A stretch of DNA of 20,861 bases from an uncultured Planctomycetia bacterium. GTDB lineage: Bacteria > Planctomycetota > UBA1135 > GCA-002686595. The translations under genes were made by a program, and so were the position numbers. Shown piece by piece: positions 6,083 to 13,138 of the stretch (its first letter is position 1; each line of letters opens with the position of its first letter). Below the pieces are notes generated by a model, which had not been told where the DNA came from, did not search any database, and was given only the letters and a program-made list of their open reading frames with translations. The DNA lies in the NCBI GenBank assembly GCA_938003765.1, contig CALKYE010000230.1, positions 1 to 20,861 on the forward strand, given 5' to 3'.

Positions 6083-8215
6083 GTGAAGCCCACTGACGCT
6101 GTGCCCTGGATCGCCCTCGCGGCGCTGCTCGCCGGTGTGCTCGTCGGCGTCCCGAGCCCGGTCGTGGACCCGGGCCCGGCCTCGATCACCTTCGAGGGAG
6201 GGGCCACCAAGCACCCGCGCGTCGTCGTGCTCGGCATCGACGGGCTCGACCCCGAGATCCTGGCCGAGACGATGAAGCGCCACCCGGCGCGCATGCGGAA
6301 CTTCGCGCAGCTCGCGCGCGAGCAGGGGATCCACTCGCTCGGCACCTCGACGCCGCCGCAGTCGCCCGTCGCCTGGTCGAACTTCATCACCGGCCGCGAC
6401 CCGGGCGGGCACGGCATCTTCGACTTCCTCCACCGCGACCCGGTCACGCGCATCCCGATCGGCTCGACCACCGTCCAAGAGCACGGCACGACGATCCCGC
6501 TGTGGAGCGACTGGAAGTTCGAGCTGCCCGGCGAGCTCAACTCCAACCGCTCGGGCGACGCGTTCTGGACCATCCTCGAGCGCAACGGCGTCGCCGCGGA
6601 CATCTGGCGCATGCCGGCCAACTTCCCCGTCGTGCCGTCCAAGGGCTGGTCGTTCAGCGGGATGATGACGCCGGCGATGGACTCGGCCTACGGCAAGTGC
6701 ACGCTGTACACCACCGATCCGTCGGTGAGCGCCGTCGAAGGCGAAGCGCGGATCGTCGCCGTGCGCGAGTTCGACGGTCAGATCGACGCGGCCATCCCTG
6801 GCCCGCCGAACGCGCTCAAGGAAGGCGATCCGGCGACCAGCGCGCCGCTGCGCATCACGATCGACCGCGAAGCCAACGCCGCGGTGCTCGACGTCGCGGG
6901 CCGCATGCTCGTGCTCGAGCCCGGCGAGTGGAGCGACTTCGTCTCGGTCAAGTTCGAGATGCCGCTGATGGGCGCGCTCGACGTGTACGGCATCGTGCGC
7001 TTCTACGTGCGCTCGCTCGAAGAGGGCAAGGTCGAGATCTACGGCTCGCCCGTGAACATCGATCCCGCCGCGCCGGCGATGGGCGTGTCCGAGCCCGCCG
7101 ACGCCAGCGCCGACGTGGCCGATCTCGCGCACGGCATCGGACCCTTCTACACGCAAGGCATGCCCGAGGACGTCAACGCGCTCAAGGAGGGCGTGTTCAC
7201 TCCCGAGGAGTTCATGCAGCAGGCGCGCCTGGTGCAGAGCGAGGGCGAGCGCATGCTCGACTTCGCGCTCGAGCGCTACATGAAGAACAGCGACGGCGGT
7301 CTGTTGTTCTTCTACTTCTCCGGCGTCGACCTGTGCGGGCACATGATGTGGCGTCACGGCGACGAGCAGCACCCTCATCACGAGCCCGAGTTCGCTGCGC
7401 GCGATTCGTCGTGGTGGTCCAAGCGCCCCGGCAGCACCTGGAAGGACGTCATCGCCGACCTGTACATGGAGATGGATCCGGTGCTCGGCCGCGTGCGCGA
7501 TAGCGTTGGCGACGCGACGCTGATCGTGATGAGCGACCACGGATTCGCTCCGTACCGCCGGCGTTTCAGCCTCAACACGTGGCTGCTCGAGAACGGCTAC
7601 CTCGTGCTCAAGGAAGGCGCGAGCCGCGAGAAGTCCGAGGACGATCCCGCGCACGGCGACGTGTACGTCTACACCAACGGCGGCGCCGTCGACTGGTCCA
7701 AGACGCGCGCGTACGGCATCGGCTTCAACGGCCTGTACCTCAATCTGAAGGGCCGCGAGAAGGACGATCCGAGCACGCCCGAGAACGAAGACGGCATCGT
7801 CGATCCCGCGCAGGCCGACGCGCTGCTGCGCGAGATCAAGGCCAAGCTCGAGGCCTTCCGCGATCCGCGCGACGGCGCGCAGGTCGTGCTGCGCGCGGAC
7901 CTCGCCAGCGAGGTGTACGCCGCCGAGCGCCGCGCGGAAGCCCCCGATCTCCTGGTGGGATACAATGCTGGATACGACAACTCCGACCAGGCCTCGATGG
8001 GCCGCATCCCCGATTACGTGCTGTCCGACAACAACCGGGGCGACACCTTCAACGGCAGCCATCTGATGGCGCCGGATGTCGTCTCGGGGACCTTGATGAG
8101 CAATCGCAAGGTCGCGCCGGGCGCGCACCGCCTCGAGGACCTGACCGTCGAAGTCCTGCGCCAGTACGGCATCGCCCCCGGCCCGGGCATGAAGGGCCAC
8201 GCGGTCCTCGAGTGA
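6083..8215 (+). CDS. membrane-anchored alkaline phosphatase superfamily phosphohydrolase (type I phosphodiesterase-like, COG3379-like)
   Basis: The 710-residue product has one N-terminal hydrophobic anchor (WIALAALLAGVLVGV), placing the enzyme outside the membrane. The AlkP metal and catalytic motifs are complete: GIDGLDPE (Asp53), SPVAWSNFITGRDPGGHGIF with a probable Ser94 nucleophile, SGVDLCGHMMW (Asp416, His420), MSDHGFAP (Asp485, His486) and FNGSHL (His660). It should hydrolyse a phosphate mono- or diester using two metal ions, on an unknown substrate. The middle (residues ~225-340) holds an insertion with beta-strand character. GTG 6083 is preferred because the anchor begins there and AGGGGG lies 10 nt upstream (6067-6072); an upstream TTG at 5861 would add 74 low-complexity residues. 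It leads a same-strand cluster with a tiny RHH-like protein, a membrane protein and an HD hydrolase. Confidence 0.88.
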   Translation: MKPTDAVPWIALAALLAGVLVGVPSPVVDPGPASITFEGGATKHPRVVVLGIDGLDPEILAETMKRHPARMRNFAQLAREQGIHSLGTSTPPQSPVAWSNFITGRDPGGHGIFDFLHRDPVTRIPIGSTTVQEHGTTIPLWSDWKFELPGELNSNRSGDAFWTILERNGVAADIWRMPANFPVVPSKGWSFSGMMTPAMDSAYGKCTLYTTDPSVSAVEGEARIVAVREFDGQIDAAIPGPPNALKEGDPATSAPLRITIDREANAAVLDVAGRMLVLEPGEWSDFVSVKFEMPLMGALDVYGIVRFYVRSLEEGKVEIYGSPVNIDPAAPAMGVSEPADASADVADLAHGIGPFYTQGMPEDVNALKEGVFTPEEFMQQARLVQSEGERMLDFALERYMKNSDGGLLFFYFSGVDLCGHMMWRHGDEQHPHHEPEFAARDSSWWSKRPGSTWKDVIADLYMEMDPVLGRVRDSVGDATLIVMSDHGFAPYRRRFSLNTWLLENGYLVLKEGASREKSEDDPAHGDVYVYTNGGAVDWSKTRAYGIGFNGLYLNLKGREKDDPSTPENEDGIVDPAQADALLREIKAKLEAFRDPRDGAQVVLRADLASEVYAAERRAEAPDLLVGYNAGYDNSDQASMGRIPDYVLSDNNRGDTFNGSHLMAPDVVSGTLMSNRKVAPGAHRLEDLTVEVLRQYGIAPGPGMKGHAVLE

Positions 8216-8256
8216 CCGTTCACCTCCACGACCCGCATCCACACGACCGAGAAGCC

Positions 8257-8454
8257 ATGTTCGGCAACGCCAACAAGATCAAGCTCGACCCCGCCCTGAT
8301 CGCCCGCTGCAAGCAGATCGCCGAGAAGGCCGGCTACGCTTCGCACGAGGAGTTCATCGTGCACATCATCGAGAAGGAACTGGCCAACTTCGAAGGCGCG
8401 CAGTCGGACGCCGACATCACCGAGAAGCTGCGCGGCCTGGGCTACATCTCCTGA
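8257..8454 (+). CDS. 65-residue ribbon-helix-helix-like small protein
   Basis: The product is MFGNANKIKLDPALIARCKQ... followed by AEKAGYASHEEFIVHIIEKE. The pattern of a short strand (KIKLD), helix A (PALIARCKQIAEKAG), a YAS turn and helix B (HEEFIVHIIEKELA) is that of an Arc/MetJ/CopG-type ribbon-helix-helix dimer. An acidic linker and the tail ITEKLRGLGYIS follow. That LRGLGYI ending resembles the (L/R)xxLGY(I/V) C-termini I recall from sulfatase and AlkP-type proteins, which is striking because the upstream neighbour is an AlkP enzyme 41 nt away. It lacks the usual basic strand of DNA-binding RHH proteins, so it may instead be a protein-binding partner of its neighbours. No Shine-Dalgarno is clear; ATG 8257 is the only sensible start. 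Confidence 0.8.
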   Translation: MFGNANKIKLDPALIARCKQIAEKAGYASHEEFIVHIIEKELANFEGAQSDADITEKLRGLGYIS

Positions 8455-8498
8455 GCGAGTGAGCCGCTCGCGCCGTCCTCCAGCCCTGTCCCCAGCGC

Positions 8499-9380
8499 AT
8501 GAACGCAGTGAACGGCGCCCTGAATGCGCTCTTCGATCTCCTCCTGACGCCGCTCGAGTGGGCCGGCGACGCCACCGCGCTGATCGTGGTCAGCGGCGTG
8601 TTCGGCGTGCTGGCGCTGCTCGTGTTCAAGCAGATCTCGTGGCAGGCGGGCATCAAGCTCGCCAAGGACAAGATCAAGGGCCACATGATCGCCATCCGCC
8701 TGTACCAGGACGACCTGGCGGTGGTGCTCAAGTCCGTGCTGAACGTGCTCGTGCGCAACGTGCAGTACCTGGGGCTGAACTTCGGGCCCTTCATTCCGCT
8801 GGCGCTCCCGTTCGTGTTCGTGTCGGCGCAGTTCGTCGTGCGCTACGCCTACGCGCCGCTGCCGCTGATCGCGCCGGACGCCGAAGTGATGTCGGGCCGC
8901 GGCGTGATGCTCGAGATCGAGCTGGCCGAGGGCCGCGGCGAGCAGATCCGCGACTTGAAGGTCACGCTGCCCGCCGGCCTGCGCGCCGTATCGCCGCTCG
9001 TGCGCGCGCCGCGCCAGGGCCGCGCCTTCCAGGAGTTCGTGGCGAGCGCGCCGGGCGAGCACGAGATCGTGCTCGAGCTCGGCGGCGTGCGCGAGACCAA
9101 GCTGGTCGTCGCCGGTGACACCGCGCCGCGCGCGATGCAGCCCCGCCGCGTGTCGAGCGCGGACTGGCTCTCGATCAGCGACCCCAATCGCTGGCCCGCG
9201 CTGTGGCCCGCCGAGCCCGCCTTCGCCTCCGATTCGCCGTTCCGCGTCGTCGCGATCGCCTATCCCTATCGCGACCAAGGTTGGCTGCCCGACGGCGAGT
9301 TCGGGATCCTGCTCACCTTCGTTCTCGCCTCGATGTTGTTCGGCGTGGTTGCCCTCAAGCCGCTAGGGGTCCAGATTTAG
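8499..9380 (+). CDS. membrane protein with cytoplasmic amphipathic segment and extracytoplasmic beta-rich domain
   Basis: This 293-residue protein has three hydrophobic segments (about residues 27-43, 92-115 and 268-287). Between the first two is a basic, amphipathic stretch (KLAKDKIKGHMIAIRLYQDD) reminiscent of the cytoplasmic hairpin in Oxa1/DUF106-EMC3-like proteins; I regard that as a resemblance only. Residues ~125-260 form a soluble region rich in predicted strands (GVMLEIELAEGR, DLKVTLPAGLRAV, HEIVLELGGVRETKLVVAG), expected on the outer face of the membrane where the AlkP domain also sits. It starts 44 nt after the RHH-like gene and ends 6 nt before the HD hydrolase gene, so it is part of the same transcription unit. 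I recall similar proteins beside AlkP genes in other phyla, but no function. Confidence 0.8.
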   Translation: MNAVNGALNALFDLLLTPLEWAGDATALIVVSGVFGVLALLVFKQISWQAGIKLAKDKIKGHMIAIRLYQDDLAVVLKSVLNVLVRNVQYLGLNFGPFIPLALPFVFVSAQFVVRYAYAPLPLIAPDAEVMSGRGVMLEIELAEGRGEQIRDLKVTLPAGLRAVSPLVRAPRQGRAFQEFVASAPGEHEIVLELGGVRETKLVVAGDTAPRAMQPRRVSSADWLSISDPNRWPALWPAEPAFASDSPFRVVAIAYPYRDQGWLPDGEFGILLTFVLASMLFGVVALKPLGVQI

Positions 9381-9386
9381 GGGAGC

Positions 9387-9971
9387 ATGTTCTCCCACGC
9401 AGTCGAGCAGGCCCTGCGCGTCGCGATCGAAGCCCACTCCGGTCAGATGCGGCGCGCGCTCGAGCCCACGCCCTACGTCGTGCACCCGCTGCACGTCGCG
9501 TTGATCCTCGCGCGCTGGGGCATGGACGACGACGTGCTCGTCGCGGGGCTCTTGCACGACGTCGCCGAGGACGCGCCCGACTGGCCGCTCGCGCGCATCG
9601 AAGCGCAGTTCGGCCACCACGTCGCCAAGCTGGTCGCCGACCTCACCGAGGACAAGACCAAGAGCTGGGACGAGCGCAAACGCGCCGGCGTCGACAAGGT
9701 GGCCCACATGTCGCCGCTCGCCGCCACGATCAAGGCGGCCGACAAGCTGCACAACCTCCAGTCGCTCGTGTTCGAGCTGCGCGCCCAGCCCGCCGACGAA
9801 GTCTGGTCGCGCTTCCGCGGCGGCCGCGAGCGCACGCTGGCGATGTCGACCGAGCTGGTCGAAGCGCTCGCCAAGCGCGTCGAGCCGCGCGTGGCCAAAG
9901 CGCTGCGCGCCGCCTTGCGCTCGGTCATCGACGCGGACGCCGCGCACCAACCGGCCGCGGCGCCGCGCTGA
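9387..9971 (+). CDS. HD-domain hydrolase, MESH1/SpoT-like small alarmone hydrolase candidate
   Basis: The 194-residue protein carries the features of RelA/SpoT-type HD hydrolases: AHSGQMRRALEPTPYVVHPL (His33), LLHDVAEDAP (His57-Asp58, Glu61-Asp62), FGHHVAKLVADLTEDKTKSW, and KAADKLHNLQS (Asp119). These match the Mn-binding HD and ED positions of (p)ppGpp pyrophosphohydrolases. Length and absence of synthetase, TGS or ACT regions fit a stand-alone small alarmone hydrolase; hydrolysis of (p)ppGpp or another nucleotide is the likely role. The usual EDT after HDxxED is EDA here, a small deviation. ATG 9387 lies 6 nt after the upstream stop, with a GGGGAG-like sequence overlapping that stop, indicating coupling to the membrane-protein gene. 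Confidence 0.83.
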   Translation: MFSHAVEQALRVAIEAHSGQMRRALEPTPYVVHPLHVALILARWGMDDDVLVAGLLHDVAEDAPDWPLARIEAQFGHHVAKLVADLTEDKTKSWDERKRAGVDKVAHMSPLAATIKAADKLHNLQSLVFELRAQPADEVWSRFRGGRERTLAMSTELVEALAKRVEPRVAKALRAALRSVIDADAAHQPAAAPR

Positions 9972-10023
9972 CGTCGCCCCGCGGCTCAGCGCTCGACGCG
10001 AGTGCGCACGCTGCTCGCGGTGC

Positions 10024-10082
10024 GCGAATCGGCATTCGCTGGCCGTGGTCCGCGAACCCGCCAGGCGCGCGCGCCGATTCGC
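10024..10082 (+). repeat. competing inverted repeats in the spacer before the small membrane protein
   Basis: GCGAATCGGC (10024-10033) is a perfect 10-bp complement of GCCGATTCGC (10073-10082). The same left arm can instead form a tight local hairpin, GCGAAT-CGGC-ATTCGC (10024-10039). The two structures are mutually exclusive, as in an attenuator, but no U-tract follows. They lie in the 150-nt gap between the HD hydrolase and the small membrane protein. Confidence 0.4.
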
Positions 10083-10094
10083 TCAACGAAGGGT

Positions 10095-10114
10095 GCTCGA
10101 CCGGTCGATCGAGC
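10095..10114 (+). repeat. inverted repeat just before the small membrane protein start
   Basis: GCTCGA (10095-10100) and TCGAGC (10109-10114) are perfect complements enclosing CCGGTCGA; the inner CGACCGGTCG is itself a perfect palindrome. It ends 7 nt before ATG 10122 and could be an operator or a hairpin that limits ribosome access. Confidence 0.4.
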
Positions 10115-10121
10115 GCGAGGC

Positions 10122-10445
10122 ATGGAGTGGATCGTTCTGTTGGTCGGCGGCGCGTTCGCGAGCGCCCCGCTCGGCGCGGCGCTGCTGTTGGGTGCGCGCG
10201 CGCTCTACGTGATCCTGGCGACTGTGGTCGCGTTGGCCGGTCTCGCGGCGGTGAGCTTCTACGTGTGGCTCTACCTCGAGCTCGGCGGCGACAGCTCGGT
10301 CGCGCTGCAAGTCGTGAGCGCGCTGCTCGCGGCGACTCAAGTCGTCGTCGCGGCGGTGGTCGCGGTGCGTCGACGAGCGGCGCGCGTCGATGAGCTTTCT
10401 ACAAACGCGCAGCTGCGCGGCGCGACGGCAGCTCGTACGAACTAA
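10122..10445 (+). CDS. small three-helix membrane protein of unknown function
   Basis: This 107-residue protein is mostly hydrophobic, with three likely membrane helices: IVLLVGGAFASAPLGAALLL, ALYVILATVVALAGLAAVSF and a third around VVSALLAATQVVVAAVVAVR. A short basic tail (RRRAARVDELSTNAQLRGAT) follows and should be cytoplasmic. I do not recognise a family. ATG 10122 is preferred over the upstream start at 10002 because the hydrophobic region begins immediately, a GAGG lies just upstream, and the translation before it is low-complexity Arg/Pro/Ala. It sits between the HD hydrolase and the metal-efflux operon, separated from both by spacers of 150 and 78 nt, so operon membership is unclear. 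Confidence 0.6.
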   Translation: MEWIVLLVGGAFASAPLGAALLLGARALYVILATVVALAGLAAVSFYVWLYLELGGDSSVALQVVSALLAATQVVVAAVVAVRRRAARVDELSTNAQLRGATAARTN

Positions 10446-10523
10446 TCGCGGCGCGAGTGTTCGTCGATTGCGCCTTGCGGCGTGCGAAAAGTCCCAGCAA
10501 GATCCGGGGCCTTCTGTCACGTG

Positions 10524-11840
10524 ATGCTGTTTCGCACTCCTGTTCGTTGGCTTCCGGCGTTGCTCGGAATCGTGGCCTGTGCGGGGCCGGCGCCTGAGCG
10601 CGCGCCCATCGACTCTGCGGCTGTTCTGACGCGCTTGGACGAACTCGCGCGCGCACCGCACGTCCAAGCAGAGTCGGCGCCGTTCGATCTGCGCGACGGT
10701 GTGTCGCTCGAGGAAGCCGCGAGCTTCGCCGTCGCGCGTCATCCGCAGCTCACTGCGGCTCGCGCGAGCCTCGAGGTGTCGCAAGCGCTGATCGTCGAGG
10801 CCGGGCTGTGGCCCGATCCGACGATCGCGTGGAGCGCGGTCGACTGGCTGGTCGGCGGAACGAGCGACGACGTGCTCACCGGCTTCTCGCTGAACTGGAA
10901 CAACCCGCGGCCCGGCGAACGCAAGGCGCGCATCGCCGCGGCTCGCGCCGAAGCCGCGGTTGCCCGCGCGCAGGTGCTCGAGGCTGAGTGGCGGCTGGCG
11001 TGCGACGTCGAAGAGGCGTGGATCCACGCGGCGGAGTTGAGCGCGCGCCTCGACCTCGCGAAGCGCCGCATCGAAGCTGCGACCGAAACGGCGCAGTTCC
11101 TCGAGGAAGCGCGCGCGCTGGGCGCGGCGACGGCGCTCGACACGGCCTCTGCGCAGATGGACCTCGCCGAGCTCGAGCTCGAAGCGTTTGGCCTCGCGGC
11201 CGAGCATCGCGACGCGCTCGACGAACTCGCGCGACGGCTCGGGCTCGAGCCCCGCGGCGCGCTCGCGCTGCAGGGCGTCGCTGAGTTCGAGGGCCGTTCA
11301 CCGGAGCTCGACACGCCGCTCGATGCGCAGCGCCTCGCCACGCGACCCGATGTCGCGCTCGCGCTCGCGCGCTACGAGGTCGCGGAGCGCGACGTGGCGC
11401 TCGCAGCGACGATGCGCGGCATCGCCGTGAGCTACATCGGCAGCGCGCTCGGCGTGACGATCCCCTGGGGCAGCCGCTGGGGCGAGGCGACGCTTCAAGT
11501 CGCGCTTGCACGGCGCACTGCCGCGGAGCGAGAGGTCGACGCTGCGTTCCACGAGGCTCGTGCGCGCATCGAAGCCGCACGCGGCGCCGCTCAACGCTCG
11601 CGCGACGTGGCGCGCGCCGCGCGCGAGAGCTACGAGCCGCTCGCCGAACGCTTGCTCGCGCTCGCACGCGAAGCTCGCGCCGCGCGCTCTGCGCCGGCCG
11701 ACGAGCTGCTCGCTGCGCAACGTCGCGCGCTCGGCGCGCTCGATCTGGCGGTGCGCGCGCGCTGGTCCGCGCAGCGTCTCGCGCGAGAGTTCGAAAACGC
11801 GCTCGCCGGCCGTGCGAGCGCGCCGGAGGGCGCCAAATGA
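10524..11840 (+). CDS. czcC-like: outer-membrane efflux lipoprotein, CzcC/TolC family
   Basis: The 438-residue product is the outer-membrane channel component of the tripartite heavy-metal exporter encoded here. It begins with a lipoprotein signal (PALLGIVAC, Cys19). It then shows the two-part OEP layout: SLEEAASFAVARHPQLTAAR with VEAGLWPDPTIAWSAVDWLV, a long helical hairpin, and a second half starting near PLDAQRLATRPDVALALARY. The periplasmic helices are extremely Ala/Arg/Glu-rich. ATG 10524 gives the signal peptide directly after the start; a GTG at 10482 would add 14 residues ahead of it and is less likely. Its TGA overlaps the ATG of the adaptor gene (ATGA 11837-11840). The lipobox is usual for RND outer-membrane factors. 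The symbol marks family position, not proven metal specificity. Confidence 0.88.
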   Translation: MLFRTPVRWLPALLGIVACAGPAPERAPIDSAAVLTRLDELARAPHVQAESAPFDLRDGVSLEEAASFAVARHPQLTAARASLEVSQALIVEAGLWPDPTIAWSAVDWLVGGTSDDVLTGFSLNWNNPRPGERKARIAAARAEAAVARAQVLEAEWRLACDVEEAWIHAAELSARLDLAKRRIEAATETAQFLEEARALGAATALDTASAQMDLAELELEAFGLAAEHRDALDELARRLGLEPRGALALQGVAEFEGRSPELDTPLDAQRLATRPDVALALARYEVAERDVALAATMRGIAVSYIGSALGVTIPWGSRWGEATLQVALARRTAAEREVDAAFHEARARIEAARGAAQRSRDVARAARESYEPLAERLLALAREARAARSAPADELLAAQRRALGALDLAVRARWSAQRLAREFENALAGRASAPEGAK

Positions 11841-13138
11841 TGATCCGCAGTCTCACTCTGGGCGCGGCCTTCGCCGCCGCCTTCGCCGTGGCGTCGATCG
11901 CGCCGCGCCCGGGCTCGACGCAATCCGCTGGCGAAGCGCCGCAACTCGTGCGCGCGACGCCCGAGCAACTCAGCGCCGCGGGCGTGAAGCTCGAACGCGC
12001 GAGCCCCGCGCAGCTCGAACGCGTGCTCGAGGTCGCCGCGAGCGTCGAAGCTCCGCGCACGCTGACCTGGAGCGTCAATCCGCGTCTGCCGGGCGTGGTG
12101 CGCGACGTGCGCGTCAAGACCGGCGACACGGTCGACGCGGGCGCGGTGCTGTGCATCGTCGAGAGCTTCGCGTTGGGCGAGGCCGTGCACGACTACCTGC
12201 GGCTGGAGGCGCTGGTCAAAGCACACGAACGAGCGCTGCCGCGGCGTCGCGAGATGCTCGAGCGCGGCGTGGAGTTCGCCGCTCAAGCTCTCGAGCGCGG
12301 CAGAGCGCTCGGCGAGCGCGGTCTGAACACCTGGCGCGAGCTGAACGATCTCGAGAGCGCCTTGCGCGACCGCGAGTTCGCGCGCGACAACGCGCTGTTC
12401 GAGTTCGAGACGCGCCTCGAGGATCAACGCATCGAGCTGGAAGCCGCCGCCGAGCACCTGCGTCTGCTCGGAGTCGAAACGGCGTCGCTCGCGCAGCACG
12501 GCAACACGCGCGAGGCGCAAGCGGCCGAGATCGACGCGCACGCCGGCCGCTACGAGGTGCGGGCCAGCGTCGGCGGCGTGGTGATCGAGCTCGACGCGCG
12601 CCGCGGCGAGTTCGTGGACGAGCACTCGACGCTCGCGCGCATCCGCGACCTGTCGACGGCCTGGATCGTGGCGCAGGTCAACGAGCGCGACCTCGCGGGC
12701 GTGCGCAGCGGCGTCGGCGCGCAGGTGGAGCTCGCCGCGTTCCCCGGCGTCGTCGTGCCCGCGCGCGTGACGATGGTCGGCTTCGAGCTCGATCCGCACA
12801 CGCGCGCCGCCGCCGTGCGCATCGAAGCCGCGAACGAACCCATCGCGTCGTGGAGCGAGCGCTGGCCGATTCGCCCCGGCATGTCGGGCCGCGCGCGGAT
12901 CGCGGTCGCGAGCACCGCAGCGGCGCTGAGCTTGCCGCTCTCGGCGGTGTGGCGCCGCGACGGCGTCGACCACGTGTTCGTGCGCGCGGCCGACGGCTCG
13001 TTCGCACTCACCGCGGTGCGGCTGGGCGAGCGCTCGCGCGAGCGCGTCGCCGTGCTCGAAGGCGTGCGGGCCAGCGATGACGTGGCCGTCGAGGGCTTGT
13101 TCTTCCTCAAGTCGATGCTGGGCCGCGGGGACGAATGA
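11837..13138 (+). CDS. czcB-like: periplasmic adaptor subunit of HME-RND efflux, CzcB/CusB-like
   Basis: This 433-residue membrane-fusion protein links the inner-membrane pump to the outer-membrane channel. An N-terminal hydrophobic signal (residues ~4-22) precedes the first half of the lipoyl/barrel-sandwich domain (LPGVVRDVRVKTGDTVDAGA, residues ~85-104). A long helical hairpin covers ~112-212, and the second lipoyl half is YEVRASVGGVVIELDARRGE (~239-258). The beta-barrel region (STAWIVAQVNERDLAGV onward) and membrane-proximal domain (PGMSGRARIAV, LPLSAVWRRDGVDHVFV) follow. No Cys-, Met- or His-rich metal-binding extension is seen at the N terminus, unlike some CusB and CzcB proteins. The start overlaps the czcC-like stop, and its own stop overlaps the pump gene start (ATGA 13135-13138), so all three subunits are translationally coupled. 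Confidence 0.9.
   Translation: MMIRSLTLGAAFAAAFAVASIAPRPGSTQSAGEAPQLVRATPEQLSAAGVKLERASPAQLERVLEVAASVEAPRTLTWSVNPRLPGVVRDVRVKTGDTVDAGAVLCIVESFALGEAVHDYLRLEALVKAHERALPRRREMLERGVEFAAQALERGRALGERGLNTWRELNDLESALRDREFARDNALFEFETRLEDQRIELEAAAEHLRLLGVETASLAQHGNTREAQAAEIDAHAGRYEVRASVGGVVIELDARRGEFVDEHSTLARIRDLSTAWIVAQVNERDLAGVRSGVGAQVELAAFPGVVVPARVTMVGFELDPHTRAAAVRIEAANEPIASWSERWPIRPGMSGRARIAVASTAAALSLPLSAVWRRDGVDHVFVRAADGSFALTAVRLGERSRERVAVLEGVRASDDVAVEGLFFLKSMLGRGDE

Noticed and set aside
5852..8242. 796-residue open frame antisense to the AlkP gene
   Set aside because: The plus-strand frame has complete AlkP motifs; the antisense translation has none and is compositionally biased.
9203..10393. 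396-residue plus-strand frame spanning the HD hydrolase and the following spacer
   Set aside because: It is out of frame with the HD motifs and consists almost only of Arg, Ala, Gly and Pro.
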